Shown here piece after piece: positions 10,357-18,710 of a stretch of DNA of 41,891 bases. The notes under the pieces were generated by a model that saw nothing but the letters and a program-made list of their open reading frames with translations, was not told the DNA's origin and made no database searches. This DNA is from Bacteroidota bacterium (GTDB lineage: Bacteria > Bacteroidota > Ignavibacteria > Ignavibacteriales > SURF-24), in the NCBI GenBank assembly GCA_030706145.1, contig JAUZPB010000029.1, positions 1 to 41,891 on the forward strand. Direction: 5' to 3'. Numbering within the stretch: position 1 is the first letter of the stretch; every line of letters starts with the position of its first letter. A program made the position numbers and the translations under genes.

Positions 10357-11127
10357 ATGTTACGAAGTATTAAGGACCTTCATGGTTGTAAAGTACGGGC
10401 CATTGATGGAGAAATAGGAAAAGTACATGAATTCCTTTTTGATGATGTTTCCTGGAAGATCCGTTATATGGTCGTAGATACTGGAAACTGGCTGCAGTCA
10501 AGATTAGTTCTTCTTTCCCCCCAATCACTTAATAAACCAGATTGGAATGCTAAAGTATTCCCTGTCAATCTTACAAAGGATAAAATCCAAAATAGCCCTA
10601 CTATTGATACGCATAAACCAGTTTCACGTCAGCACGAACAAACCTTAAGTGACTATTATGGCTGGCCTTATTATTGGAGCGGCATCGGTGCTGGCTTCCC
10701 AGGGGCCGTACCACCGGTTAGCTATGACTTATCAGAGTCTGAGAGTTCTTTATATGCTACAGTCGATAGTAGAAAAGAAAACATTGCAGATCCTCACCTT
10801 AGAAGTACAAAAGATACTATTGATTATAAAATACAGGCTGACGATGATAGGATAGGTAATGTTGAGGATTTTATTCTGGATGATGACATTTGGAGTATTC
10901 GCTTTGTCGTCGTAGATACTGGAAACTGGCTGCTTCCTGGAAAAAAAGTCCTTATTGCACTCCCCTGGATAAAGGATATTGACTGGAATGAATCTTGCGT
11001 TTATGTTGATTTAACTGCCGATGAAGTTAAGCAAAGTCCAGAATATCATCCCGATAAAATGATAAATAGGGAATTTGAAACTCAACTGCACAATCATTAT
11101 AATAGACCTATTTACTGGAGAGAGTAA
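10357..11127 (+). CDS. Tandem PRC-barrel domain protein
   Basis: This 256-residue protein contains two copies of a PRC-barrel unit (about 1-105 and 145-256). Each has the pattern G-x-I-G-x-V-x-(D/E)-F-(I/L)-x-D-D, then VVDTGNWL, then a loop ending in a Tyr-rich tail (YYGWPYYW and HYNRPIYW). PRC-barrels occur in the photosynthetic reaction centre H subunit, in RimM and in many small stress-linked proteins; a specific role cannot be assigned. No signal peptide or membrane segment is seen. A strong ribosome-binding site (AAAGGAGAG) precedes the ATG. It stands alone, with its own upstream gap and a convergent neighbour. A 25-base stretch is identical between the two halves (10471-10495 and 10909-10933). 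Confidence 0.88.
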   Translation: MLRSIKDLHGCKVRAIDGEIGKVHEFLFDDVSWKIRYMVVDTGNWLQSRLVLLSPQSLNKPDWNAKVFPVNLTKDKIQNSPTIDTHKPVSRQHEQTLSDYYGWPYYWSGIGAGFPGAVPPVSYDLSESESSLYATVDSRKENIADPHLRSTKDTIDYKIQADDDRIGNVEDFILDDDIWSIRFVVVDTGNWLLPGKKVLIALPWIKDIDWNESCVYVDLTADEVKQSPEYHPDKMINREFETQLHNHYNRPIYWRE

Positions 11128-11161
11128 CCTCTAAAGATCCTCTGCCAATTTGAGTGAGGTA

Positions 11162-11191
11162 AAGAGTTATAAATACAAGAGTTATAAATGC
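11162..11191 (+). repeat. 15-bp tandem duplication, two copies
   Basis: AAGAGTTATAAATAC at 11162-11176 is followed directly by AAGAGTTATAAATGC at 11177-11191, with one mismatch. It lies between the convergent PRC-barrel and tcdA genes. Confidence 0.85.
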
Positions 11192-11194
11192 ACC

Positions 11195-11232
11195 GGGAAA
11201 AATGAGCAGATTTAATTTCTGCCCATTTTCCC
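11195..11232. terminator. Strong intergenic hairpin between convergent genes
   Basis: The left arm (from GGGAAAAATG at 11195) pairs with the right arm (ending TTTTCCC at 11232), with one A/C mismatch, one bulged A and a seven-base loop. It sits between two convergent genes, where a bidirectional terminator is expected. Neither strand shows a run of T after the stem, so it may act as an RNA 3' end stabiliser rather than a classic intrinsic terminator. Confidence 0.45.
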
Positions 11233-11295
11233 CTAAGCTAAAACTTCGCCTTTATTCAAAATAAAGCTTTCAGGTAAGATTTTAACTTTTTTGTT

Positions 11296-12120
11296 CTAAT
11301 TATTTTGAGGATCGAAATCATCTTCAGATTCCATCATTTCAAGTTTCCTTTTTTCTCGATTTGAAATAAATGGATCGGCATTTGGAATATTTGCGTTTCC
11401 AGTTAAATGATTTAATACAACTGAAGCGCAATAACATCCAAACATTGGTGGCATAAAGGATATTGTCCCAACGGTAGATTTCTTATTCCTGGAAAGACTG
11501 ATTATTACAGATTCTCTTATGATCTCTTCAGGTGAAAAAACTACCTTACAGCCGGTTTTAACGCCAAGCTTGTTTAGACTTTTCCTAAGTTTTCTTGCAA
11601 GTGTACAATTGTAGGACTTCGAAATATCAACTACTGTTATTTTTGTCGGATCAACTTTGGCACCTGCTCCCATAGAACTTACTACTGGTATATTATTCTT
11701 TACACAACTGTAAATAAGATTTACTTTGGGAGAAAGCGTGTCTATACAATCTACCACATAGTCAAAACCCTGAGTTACCATCGCTTCCATTGCATTATCT
11801 TCAATGTATGTGCCTATGACTGATAGCTTTAATTCTGGGTTTATATCTAAGAGTCTTTCGGCAACAACATCCGCTTTTGCCCTCCCTATTGTACTATGAA
11901 GTGCAGGCAGTTGCCTGTTAATATTGTTGTAGTCTACTGTATCTCCATCAACTATTGTCATTTTTCCCACACCACCCCGGCAAATCATCTCGGCTGCATA
12001 AGCTCCTACACCACCAAGACCCATTACAAGTACATGAGAATTTTTTAATTTATCAAGCTTTTCATTACCAATTAATTGTTCTGTACGCTCTAGCCAGTTG
12101 TTTCTATCTATTCTTTCCAT
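11296..12120 (-). CDS. tcdA: tRNA threonylcarbamoyladenosine dehydratase TcdA (ThiF/E1-like)
   Basis: TcdA uses ATP to cyclise N6-threonylcarbamoyladenosine at tRNA position 37. The 274 residues form an E1-like domain: nucleotide-binding GLGGVG at 34-39, DGDTVDYNNINRQ (about 58-70), then VDCIDTLSPKV (about 124-134). The C-terminal YCASVVLNHLTG followed by a short acidic tail is typical of TcdA rather than MoeB or ThiF; no CxxC zinc pairs are seen, also as in TcdA. Its ATG lies inside the end of the TatD-family gene (17-base overlap), so the two are translationally coupled. Assignment within the E1-like superfamily is by overall resemblance. Confidence 0.87.
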   Translation of the reverse strand: MERIDRNNWLERTEQLIGNEKLDKLKNSHVLVMGLGGVGAYAAEMICRGGVGKMTIVDGDTVDYNNINRQLPALHSTIGRAKADVVAERLLDINPELKLSVIGTYIEDNAMEAMVTQGFDYVVDCIDTLSPKVNLIYSCVKNNIPVVSSMGAGAKVDPTKITVVDISKSYNCTLARKLRKSLNKLGVKTGCKVVFSPEEIIRESVIISLSRNKKSTVGTISFMPPMFGCYCASVVLNHLTGNANIPNADPFISNREKRKLEMMESEDDFDPQNN

Positions 12121-12796
12121 TAAAAAAACATCTATTAAAATTATTTAAAATTGTTGCCTGTATTTCCCTGATATCACAAGCTTTAAGAAAAGAGGCCTGT
12201 CTGTAAACTTCTTGGATCGTAAGGTTTGAATCATCTATCTCAAGAAATATATGCTCCTTGGGAAGCTCTATAAAAAGATCAGGGACGTTTGATTTGGAGT
12301 TAAGTAAAAATTTCCCGAACGATAAATAACAATTGAGGTCGATAAGTTGCTTTGCAATTATCAGGTTCCCAGTATATCCATGAAATATCCACGGGGTCGT
12401 AAAACGATTCTTTTTCCGGATAGCTATCATATCTGAATATGACCTTACAGCATGAAGCAGTACTGGTTTTCTTAACTTTTCTGCAATTTCAAGCTGTGCA
12501 ATAAAAGCTTCCTCTTGCAGTCTAAGCTCAATTTCAATAGCCCTGTCTAGACCTGTCTCTCCGATTGCAGCTACAAAACTCTCTTTAGCTGCATGTTCAA
12601 TCTCATCCAAAGCAGGTTTAATTAGATCCTTCTTAACATGCCAGGGATGCAAACCTACCGAGTAGGCATATCCGCAATTTATCTTATAAGTCTTATATTC
12701 TTGCGCAAAAATATTCAACAGTGCAAATTCACTTTCCGAGTAAAAAGTCTTATGAGTGTGAATATTTATGAAAGAAGTCTTTTCTGGAAAATTCAT
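12104..12796 (-). CDS. TatD-family metal-dependent hydrolase
   Basis: TatD-family proteins are TIM-barrel metallo-hydrolases, many with DNase activity. In this 230-residue product the metal ligands appear in family order: INIHTHK (His13, His15), a Glu in IGETGLD, a His in LLHAVRSYSDM, a His in WIFHGYTGN and the Asp of FLEIDDS, where most relatives have LETD. It is shorter than E. coli TatD (about 260 residues), mainly from loop shortening. The start is taken as the ATG at 12796, preceded by GGAG at suitable spacing. An upstream in-frame TTG (12823) would add nine residues but is less likely. Its end overlaps tcdA by 17 bases. Confidence 0.85.
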   Translation of the reverse strand: MNFPEKTSFINIHTHKTFYSESEFALLNIFAQEYKTYKINCGYAYSVGLHPWHVKKDLIKPALDEIEHAAKESFVAAIGETGLDRAIEIELRLQEEAFIAQLEIAEKLRKPVLLHAVRSYSDMIAIRKKNRFTTPWIFHGYTGNLIIAKQLIDLNCYLSFGKFLLNSKSNVPDLFIELPKEHIFLEIDDSNLTIQEVYRQASFLKACDIREIQATILNNFNRCFFNGKNR

Positions 12797-12892
12797 ATTG
12801 GAAAAACTCCAAATCCGGGGCAAAAATAAGAAATTCCACCTTTGAATTCAAAACAATTAAAAATACATGAATTAATTGTAAAATAATAAAAA

Positions 12893-12925
12893 ATCCCGGT
12901 TTATAGTTCCGGGATTTTTTTTAAT
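12893..12925 (-). terminator. Rho-independent terminator after OmpA-like lipoprotein gene
   Basis: Arms ATCCCGG (12893-12899) and CCGGGAT (12909-12915) form a 7-bp stem with a nine-base loop. On the minus strand the stem is followed by a run of T (from the A tract at about 12887-12892). It lies about 40 bases after the stop of the lipoprotein gene. The plus strand also has eight T after the stem, so it could work in both directions. Confidence 0.85.
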
Positions 12926-12956
12926 ATAGTCTAAATATTAGTTCTTTATATTTTTT

Positions 12957-13643
12957 TCAGTGAAGCTCACCATTTTCTGCGGCTGCTTTTAATTTGTCAT
13001 TTGCATAAACCGCTATTTCTACACGCCTGTTTTTCTGTTTATCTACTGCATTATCATTTGGTGCTACTGGTTGAGATTCACCATAACCAACTGTCTGCAA
13101 TCTGGAGCCATCCACACCATTCTCACTTGTAAAGTCAGCAACAGCAGCTGCTCTGCGTTCAGAGAGCTTCTGGTTATATTCATCACTGCCATCTGAATCT
13201 GTATGGCCTTCTATTAATACATTTGTATCTTTATACTTGTTAAGGATTTTGGAGAGCCTTTGTATATCATCTTTTGCACTTTGCTGTAGTGTTGAAGAAT
13301 TTGTCGCAAACAAAATCCCTGATGGGAATGTAATTTTTATGCCTTCTCCAATCCGTTCTATTTTGGCTCCCGCTAGGTCCTTTTTCATCTCTTCTGCTTG
13401 CTTGTCCATGTAGTTCCCTATCAAAGCCCCTGCTGTTCCACCTATTGCAGCACCGAGTATTGCCCCGGCAGCAGTATTACCATAATGCTTTCCTATTGCA
13501 CCTCCTATTACTCCTCCTACTCCCGCACCAATTGCTCCACCTTTTACTGTTTTACTGGCATTACATCCGCTTGAGAGTAGAGAAAAAGAGACCAATGAAA
13601 GGGAAAGAAAAATGCTGAGTGTGACATTTATTGCTTTTTTCAT
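12957..13643 (-). CDS. OmpA-family lipoprotein with glycine-zipper segment
   Basis: This 228-residue protein has a lipoprotein signal peptide with lipobox LSSGC (lipidated Cys27). A glycine-zipper segment follows (about 35-85, repeats of GAxxGGxxG), of a type that inserts into or lies on the membrane. The C-terminal OmpA domain (about 105-215) binds peptidoglycan: NVLIEGHTDSDGSDEYN, LSERRAAAVADF and NRRVEIAV carry the conserved Asp and Arg positions. Similar proteins are annotated as YiaD-like. It likely anchors the outer membrane to the cell wall. The start has a strong ribosome-binding site (AGGAGGAATGAA before the ATG). It is monocistronic, with a terminator after it and a 365-base divergent region before it. 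Confidence 0.93.
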   Translation of the reverse strand: MKKAINVTLSIFLSLSLVSFSLLSSGCNASKTVKGGAIGAGVGGVIGGAIGKHYGNTAAGAILGAAIGGTAGALIGNYMDKQAEEMKKDLAGAKIERIGEGIKITFPSGILFATNSSTLQQSAKDDIQRLSKILNKYKDTNVLIEGHTDSDGSDEYNQKLSERRAAAVADFTSENGVDGSRLQTVGYGESQPVAPNDNAVDKQKNRRVEIAVYANDKLKAAAENGELH

Positions 13644-14008
13644 TTCATTCCTCCTTTATATTCTATATGGCTTAATCCATATTGTAAAACTAGATTAAGA
13701 AAAAACAGTGTAAATTTCAAAGTGTTAAAACAGTGTTATTGGTGCTTGCGTTAATAGCATTTTAGGAGTGAAATACTACAACTGACTTTCTCCTTATGAC
13801 AATTATTTTTTCAGTTGGACCTCCTTTTTAATAAATATTATTTAAATAAGCCATAAAAATTTCTCATAATTTTTTATCTTTGTATCTATTTAATTATTCG
13901 GCTATGTTAACTGCCGAAATTTCAATGTTTTACGTGTGTTGAAACTTTAGGACAATATGCGAAATATTGCCTATTTAATTCCAAATTTTTTGAACTGGAG
14001 AGAGCTAG
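13644..14008. promoter_or_regulatory. Divergent promoter region, lipoprotein and symporter
   Basis: This 365-base AT-rich gap separates two divergent genes and must hold both promoters. A candidate element TATCTTTG lies at 13875-13882 on the plus strand, about 127 bases before the symporter, with no clear upstream TTG. A palindrome (CAATAT, five bases, ATATTG) sits at 13953-13969, and a triplet of related GTGT motifs at 13705-13736. No gene or RNA was recognised. Confidence 0.5.
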
Positions 14009-15787
14009 ATGCAACTAAATTTTATTGATTGGATAGTAATTGCTTTATACTTCCTCTTTAATCTGGCTGTTGCCCTTTACCTGAGAAAAAGGGCTACACA
14101 GAGTATGAGTGATTTTTTTGTTTCGGGGAGAAATGTCTCATGGTGGCTGGCTGGTACATCAATGGTAGCAACTACTTTTGCAGCAGACACACCTCTTGTG
14201 GTTACGGGGTTGGTTGCTAGAAATGGTATTGCAGGTAACTGGATTTGGTGGAGTTTTGTTTTCAGTGGAATGCTTACTGTGTTTTTCTATGCAAAATTAT
14301 GGAGACGCGCTGGTGTCTTAACAGATGTCGAATTTGCCGAAATTAGATATTCTGGTAAACCTGCTACATTCTTAAGGACATTCCGTGCTATTTACTTGGG
14401 TATTCCTATGAACCTGATCATTATGGGTTGGGTTAACTTAGCTATTGTTAAGATTATGATGGCTGTTTTAGGAGTTACTAAGATTGAAGCTTTAATTTTC
14501 GTCGTTGTTATTATGTTTATTACTGCTTCTATTTCTTCGCTTTCAGGACTCTGGGGCGTTCTCTGGACAGACTTGTTCCAGTTTGTCCTCAAAATGGGTA
14601 TGGTTATCTTGCTTGCTGTTTATGCCGTTAAAGCTACTGGCGGTATGGGTGCTTTGGTAAGTAAACTTCAGGCAATTGATAATACTCGCAGTTCCTCAAG
14701 CTCAATTCTTTCTTTTGTGCCTGACCTTAACTCTGTTTGGATGCCGCTCATTACATTCTTTGTCTATATTGCTGTTAACTGGTGGGCTTCCTGGTATCCT
14801 GGCGCTGAACCTGGTGGTGGCGGTTATGTTGCTCAGAGAATTTTCTGCGCAAAGAATGAAAAACATTCCTTACTTGCAACTTTGTGGTTTAATATTGCTC
14901 ATTATGCTCTCCGTCCATGGCCTTGGGTCATTGTCGCTTTAGTAGCCGTCGTTCGTTATCAGAATGACCCTGCTTTCCATGCAGACCCAGAATCAGGTTA
15001 TATTAGAATTCTAATTTCTGATTTGCCTGCATATTTTAGAGGACTTATGCTTGCAGCCTTTGCTGCTGCTTATATGTCAACAATTGGAACACAGCTGAAT
15101 TGGGGAGCTAGCTATCTCGTAAATGACGTCTATAGACGGTTTACTCCGGGAAAAGAGGAAAAACATTATGTGAAATTCTCTCAGCTTGTTACTATGCTTC
15201 TTATGATTGCTTCTGCCGTTGTTACTTTCTATATGGATTCTATAGGCGGGGCATGGCGCTTCTTAATGGCCCTCGGAGCAGGAACAGGTTTGGTTTACAT
15301 CCTTCGCTGGTTCTGGTGGAGAATTAACGCATGGAGTGAAATTTCTGCAATGATTGCCGCTTTTATTACTTCTGTTGTTCTGCAGCTTGGTTTTAATTTT
15401 GATGAAGGAAATCCTGAGCAGTTTGCTTATCTGCTCTTAATCACTGTTTCTATTACTACTGTTGTCTGGTTAGCAGTAACTTATCTAACCGAGCCTGAAC
15501 CGGAAGATAAATTACTTGCATTTTATAGAAGGGTTCGTCCTAATCCAGCAATGTGGGGCCCTATTGCTAAATTAGCTACTGATATTAAACCTCAGAAAGA
15601 CGGATTGTTTAATATTATGAACTGGGTTAGTGGCGTTATTATGATTTATGCAACCCTTTTTGGTGTCGGGAAAATTGTTCTTGGAGAAACTTTGATCGGA
15701 ATTGCACTTGTAATAGTTGGTCTTGTATTTGGAGCAATTATTTATGTAGGGCTTAATAAACGTGGTTGGGAAACTCTGAGCGAATAA
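14009..15787 (+). CDS. Sodium:solute symporter (SSS family)
   Basis: This 592-residue inner-membrane transporter belongs to the sodium:solute symporter family, which uses the sodium gradient to import sugars, amino acids or organic acids. It has many hydrophobic helices, starting with DWIVIALYFLFNLAVALYL. The second segment carries the typical VSGRNVSWWLAGTSMVATTFAADTP stretch, where SSS transporters have their sodium- and substrate-site residues. About 13-15 helices are expected. The substrate cannot be told. The start has a GGAGAG ribosome-binding site. Codons ending in T (GCT, GTT, GGT, ACT) are unusually frequent compared with its neighbours, suggesting high expression. It is transcribed alone and ends at a bidirectional terminator. 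Confidence 0.93.
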   Translation: MQLNFIDWIVIALYFLFNLAVALYLRKRATQSMSDFFVSGRNVSWWLAGTSMVATTFAADTPLVVTGLVARNGIAGNWIWWSFVFSGMLTVFFYAKLWRRAGVLTDVEFAEIRYSGKPATFLRTFRAIYLGIPMNLIIMGWVNLAIVKIMMAVLGVTKIEALIFVVVIMFITASISSLSGLWGVLWTDLFQFVLKMGMVILLAVYAVKATGGMGALVSKLQAIDNTRSSSSSILSFVPDLNSVWMPLITFFVYIAVNWWASWYPGAEPGGGGYVAQRIFCAKNEKHSLLATLWFNIAHYALRPWPWVIVALVAVVRYQNDPAFHADPESGYIRILISDLPAYFRGLMLAAFAAAYMSTIGTQLNWGASYLVNDVYRRFTPGKEEKHYVKFSQLVTMLLMIASAVVTFYMDSIGGAWRFLMALGAGTGLVYILRWFWWRINAWSEISAMIAAFITSVVLQLGFNFDEGNPEQFAYLLLITVSITTVVWLAVTYLTEPEPEDKLLAFYRRVRPNPAMWGPIAKLATDIKPQKDGLFNIMNWVSGVIMIYATLFGVGKIVLGETLIGIALVIVGLVFGAIIYVGLNKRGWETLSE

Positions 15788-15830
15788 GCTTTTATGATTT
15801 AAGGTATATTGAAAACTGAAGATATAAAAA

Positions 15831-15865
15831 TGCCCCACATATTAAATTATGCGGGGCATTTTTTT
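15831..15865. terminator. Bidirectional rho-independent terminator
   Basis: TGCCCC (15831-15836) pairs with GGGGCA (15853-15858), with further CAT/ATG pairing inside. A run of seven T follows on the plus strand and an A tract precedes it, giving a T run on the minus strand. It lies between the convergent symporter and chemoreceptor genes. Confidence 0.9.
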
Positions 15866-15897
15866 AGAATTTATTACTTTCTCTTTATCTCTGACTT

Positions 15898-17802
15898 TTA
15901 GTTTGAAGCAACAAGCTTTTGCGAAACTCCCTTTGCGATCCTAAACTGCGATATTAATTCCTGTAGATTTTGTGTAAGCCTGTTTAGGTCATCTGCAGCT
16001 CTTGCTATTTCTCTAATACCAAGCGAAGATTCCTGAATAACTGTATTAATTCCCTCAATATTCTTGCTCATCTGTTCGCTTGTATTTGATTGCTGCTCGC
16101 TAGCTACAGCTAACTGCTTAATAAGATCTGCACCCTTTTCTGTCCCTACGATTATCTCCTGGAGTGCTTCTCCTGCCTTTTGAGCCAGGTCCTTTCCTTT
16201 CTCAACCTCTTCAGTACCTTGCTTTATTGAAGAAACGGCAAGAATAGTATCATTTTGAATTTTCCTGATCATATCTGCAATCTCTTTTGTAGCTTTTGTT
16301 GTTCTTTCGGCAAGTTTTCTTACCTCATCTGCTACAACTGCAAAGCCACGACCCTGCTCGCCAGCCCTTGCTGCCTCGATTGCAGCATTTAGTGCAAGAA
16401 GATTTGTCTGATCTGCAATGTCGTCAATTACCTGAACAATCTCACCTATCTGATTACTACTTGTCCCTAACTGCTCGACTGTCAAAGCAGCATTTGTAAC
16501 AACCTCTGCAATTCTGTTCATTCCATTTATTGTTTGAATTACAATTTCGCCTCCAAGTCTGGCTTTGTCTCCATTTTCAAGAGCCGAATCAGCAGCAAAC
16601 TTTGCATTCTGTGAACTGCCTATAATTGTCTGCGTCATTTGCTCTACAGCTGAAGCTACTTCACTTGCCTGTTGTGTTTGCTCCATTGAACCTGCAGCCA
16701 TCTGTTCTGTGCTTGAAGTGATCTCGTTGCTTGCACTTGCTGTTGCAGAGACTGCTTCATGAATTTTTGAAAGCATTTCGCGGATCTTTTTTATTGCAAC
16801 ATTGAACCCATTAAAGAGACGGCCAACATCATCATTACCTTTTGTCTCTAATACGATGGTCAAATCTCCATTGGCAAATTTGTCAATAGCACTTAACATC
16901 TTATTTGTACTTTCTGTTAAGTATTTGCTCTGCTCTTCTGCTGATTTCTGGGCTTTCTGTGCTGACTCAGCTGCCTGTCTTGCTTCTTCTTCTTTCCTAT
17001 TTATCTCATCGATCGATTTTCTGATGTTTTCAACCATAATATTGAATGCACCACTAAGGTCCCCAATTTCGTTTTTACTATTTATATCGATCGAAATACT
17101 GTAATCGCCTCGGGATACTTTTTCTGCTCCCTTTGCCAAAAGCTTTATTGGCTTTGAAATATTACTAGCAAAAAAGTAAGCAATGATAACACCTGATATC
17201 ATTATTATTAGTAGAGCAATTAAAAACTTTTCTCTTATAACAGAAACCTCTGACTGAATGTCTTTGATCAGCATCCCATTTACTACAATCCACTTCCAGG
17301 GACGGAATAATTCGAAACAGTAGAGCTTTGATACCATTTCATCTTTTATCTTATAATGAAATATTGCTGACCCACTCCCTTGTTCTTCACTGATCTTACT
17401 CCATATTCTATGTGTATAATTCCCAGCATCATCATGGTCATTTCCCACATATTTCCCAACATTTGCATTGTTGCGCGAAACTCTGCAGTAACCATCCAGG
17501 TCATTTACAAATAGATAATCTTTCTCGTGGAATCTTTCATTCTGAATCGTATTAAAAGCTATTGCCTTTGCTGAATCAAGTGGCAGTTGCCCTTTATCAA
17601 CTTTTGATTGCAGATTCTCTAAAATTGAGCATGTTGCATCAAGTACATTTTTTAAGGCATATTTCTTATTTTCGTAAATATTTTCCTCTATCTTTGGAAG
17701 AAAATAAAATTCATATGAAGCAGCAAATCCAAGTGAAAACAATATACTAAAACTGATTATCTTGGAGAAAATGCTCCAGTTTTTTACTCTTTTGACCTTC
17801 AT
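15898..17802 (-). CDS. Methyl-accepting chemotaxis protein with single Cache sensor
   Basis: This 634-residue chemoreceptor sits in the inner membrane. It has TM1 (about 13-33), a periplasmic sensor of about 155 residues resembling the single-Cache class ([15 protein letters not shown] and the later [14 protein letters not shown]), and TM2 (about 193-213). A HAMP domain follows (about 214-267), then a second HAMP-like unit (about 300-350, [24 protein letters not shown]), and then the signalling domain. The signalling hairpin tip ([38 protein letters not shown]) is intact, so it can bind CheA and CheW. Single-Cache sensors often bind small organic acids; the ligand here is unknown. No C-terminal CheR-docking pentapeptide is visible. 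It is the only chemoreceptor in the window, about 11 kb from cheB. Confidence 0.94.
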   Translation of the reverse strand: MKVKRVKNWSIFSKIISFSILFSLGFAASYEFYFLPKIEENIYENKKYALKNVLDATCSILENLQSKVDKGQLPLDSAKAIAFNTIQNERFHEKDYLFVNDLDGYCRVSRNNANVGKYVGNDHDDAGNYTHRIWSKISEEQGSGSAIFHYKIKDEMVSKLYCFELFRPWKWIVVNGMLIKDIQSEVSVIREKFLIALLIIMISGVIIAYFFASNISKPIKLLAKGAEKVSRGDYSISIDINSKNEIGDLSGAFNIMVENIRKSIDEINRKEEEARQAAESAQKAQKSAEEQSKYLTESTNKMLSAIDKFANGDLTIVLETKGNDDVGRLFNGFNVAIKKIREMLSKIHEAVSATASASNEITSSTEQMAAGSMEQTQQASEVASAVEQMTQTIIGSSQNAKFAADSALENGDKARLGGEIVIQTINGMNRIAEVVTNAALTVEQLGTSSNQIGEIVQVIDDIADQTNLLALNAAIEAARAGEQGRGFAVVADEVRKLAERTTKATKEIADMIRKIQNDTILAVSSIKQGTEEVEKGKDLAQKAGEALQEIIVGTEKGADLIKQLAVASEQQSNTSEQMSKNIEGINTVIQESSLGIREIARAADDLNRLTQNLQELISQFRIAKGVSQKLVASN

Positions 17803-18100
17803 TTTTCAACTCAAAATTAAATGGATTTTTAGGAATTCTCTGGCGCAAATTAAAATAATTAAATCTTCAATGCAACTTTTTCATTTAATAATTATTAGGC
17901 CATATCACTTGTGCATTAAATAGCTTTTGGAGTGCTTTGACCTGTTAATTGAAACTTAGAAATGTTATAACTTTCACCAATTTTCAAATGTTAACTGGAC
18001 TATTATGGAGCTAACTTTTCATAGAAATTTTCCCTGTTTTTAATTATTTTTTTTATGGCTATTATTTCATTGTCTATTAACAATGGGAGTGTAAAAAACT
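17803..18100. other. Intergenic region between divergent genes
   Basis: This 298-base AT-rich stretch should hold the chemoreceptor promoter (minus strand) and that of the DUF2905-type gene (plus strand). No convincing promoter match, RNA or short gene was identified. Confidence 0.5.
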
Positions 18101-18325
18101 TTGGATCCACAGTTTCAGCCTTTAGGCAAACTCATAATCATTCTTGGTGTTATTATAATACTGATTGGAGTGGTAGTAGTGTTCTGGGGAAAAATTCCAT
18201 TCCTTGGAAAGCTTCCAGTGGATATTTATATAAAAAAGGATAATTACTCGCTCTATATTCCACTGGCTTCATCAATACTGCTAAGTATAATCATTTCGAT
18301 TATTATGTACTTTTTTCGAAAATAA
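18101..18325 (+). CDS. Small DUF2905-type membrane protein
   Basis: This 74-residue protein resembles the DUF2905 family of unknown function. It has two transmembrane helices (about 9-29 and 51-71) separated by the family's characteristic segment GKIPFLGKLPVDIYIKKDNYSLYIPLASS. The start is TTG, with GGGAG upstream at a rather long spacing. No in-frame ATG lies upstream, and downstream Met codons would delete the first helix. It stands alone between a divergent chemoreceptor gene, 298 bases away, and the sugar cassette. Confidence 0.82.
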   Translation: MDPQFQPLGKLIIILGVIIILIGVVVVFWGKIPFLGKLPVDIYIKKDNYSLYIPLASSILLSIIISIIMYFFRK

Positions 18326-18351
18326 AATATCTTAGAAAATAAAACATCTGC
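18318..18351 (+). repeat. Imperfect 17-bp tandem duplication
   Basis: GAAAATAAAATATCTTA (18318-18334) is followed directly by GAAAATAAAACATCTGC (18335-18351), with 14 of 17 positions the same. The first copy includes the stop codon of the DUF2905-type gene. Confidence 0.65.
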
Positions 18352-18710
18352 TTTGCATTACCTTCCCCTTAGCAACTTTGATAATTAACCTCCTTTGTGA
18401 TACAACTCATAAAAAATGACTTAATATCTCTTTATAATAAAATAACTGACATCTAAAACCTAAGACCAATTAAGATATAGAGCAATTATTGCACTTGAAA
18501 AAGAACATATATGTTATATCCTTCGAATAATTACTTGCCGTAAATTTAATCAGAGGGAACTATTGGTCTTATTGTTTGTCTTTTTTATAATGAAAGAAAT
18601 TTTTCTCCTTGTGTAGGGGCTATAGGCAAAATAGATTTTTTTGTCAAATTGCATCTTTGTATTGAAAAGATTCGAAATGAATTGTTGGTAATAAATCAGG
18701 AGCGGAAACT
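18326..18710. other. Intergenic region before the sugar cassette
   Basis: This 385-base AT-rich gap probably contains the promoter of the glycosyltransferase operon. CATCTTTGTATTG at 18652-18664 is one base from the TAnnTTTG element and shares its TTTGTAT core with candidates at 10199 and 13875. No properly spaced TTG lies upstream. No gene or RNA is seen. Confidence 0.4.

Noticed and set aside
12797-12823. TTG start for the TatD-family gene
   Set aside because: The ATG at 12796 has a GGAG at good spacing and starts just before the conserved His-Thr-His segment.
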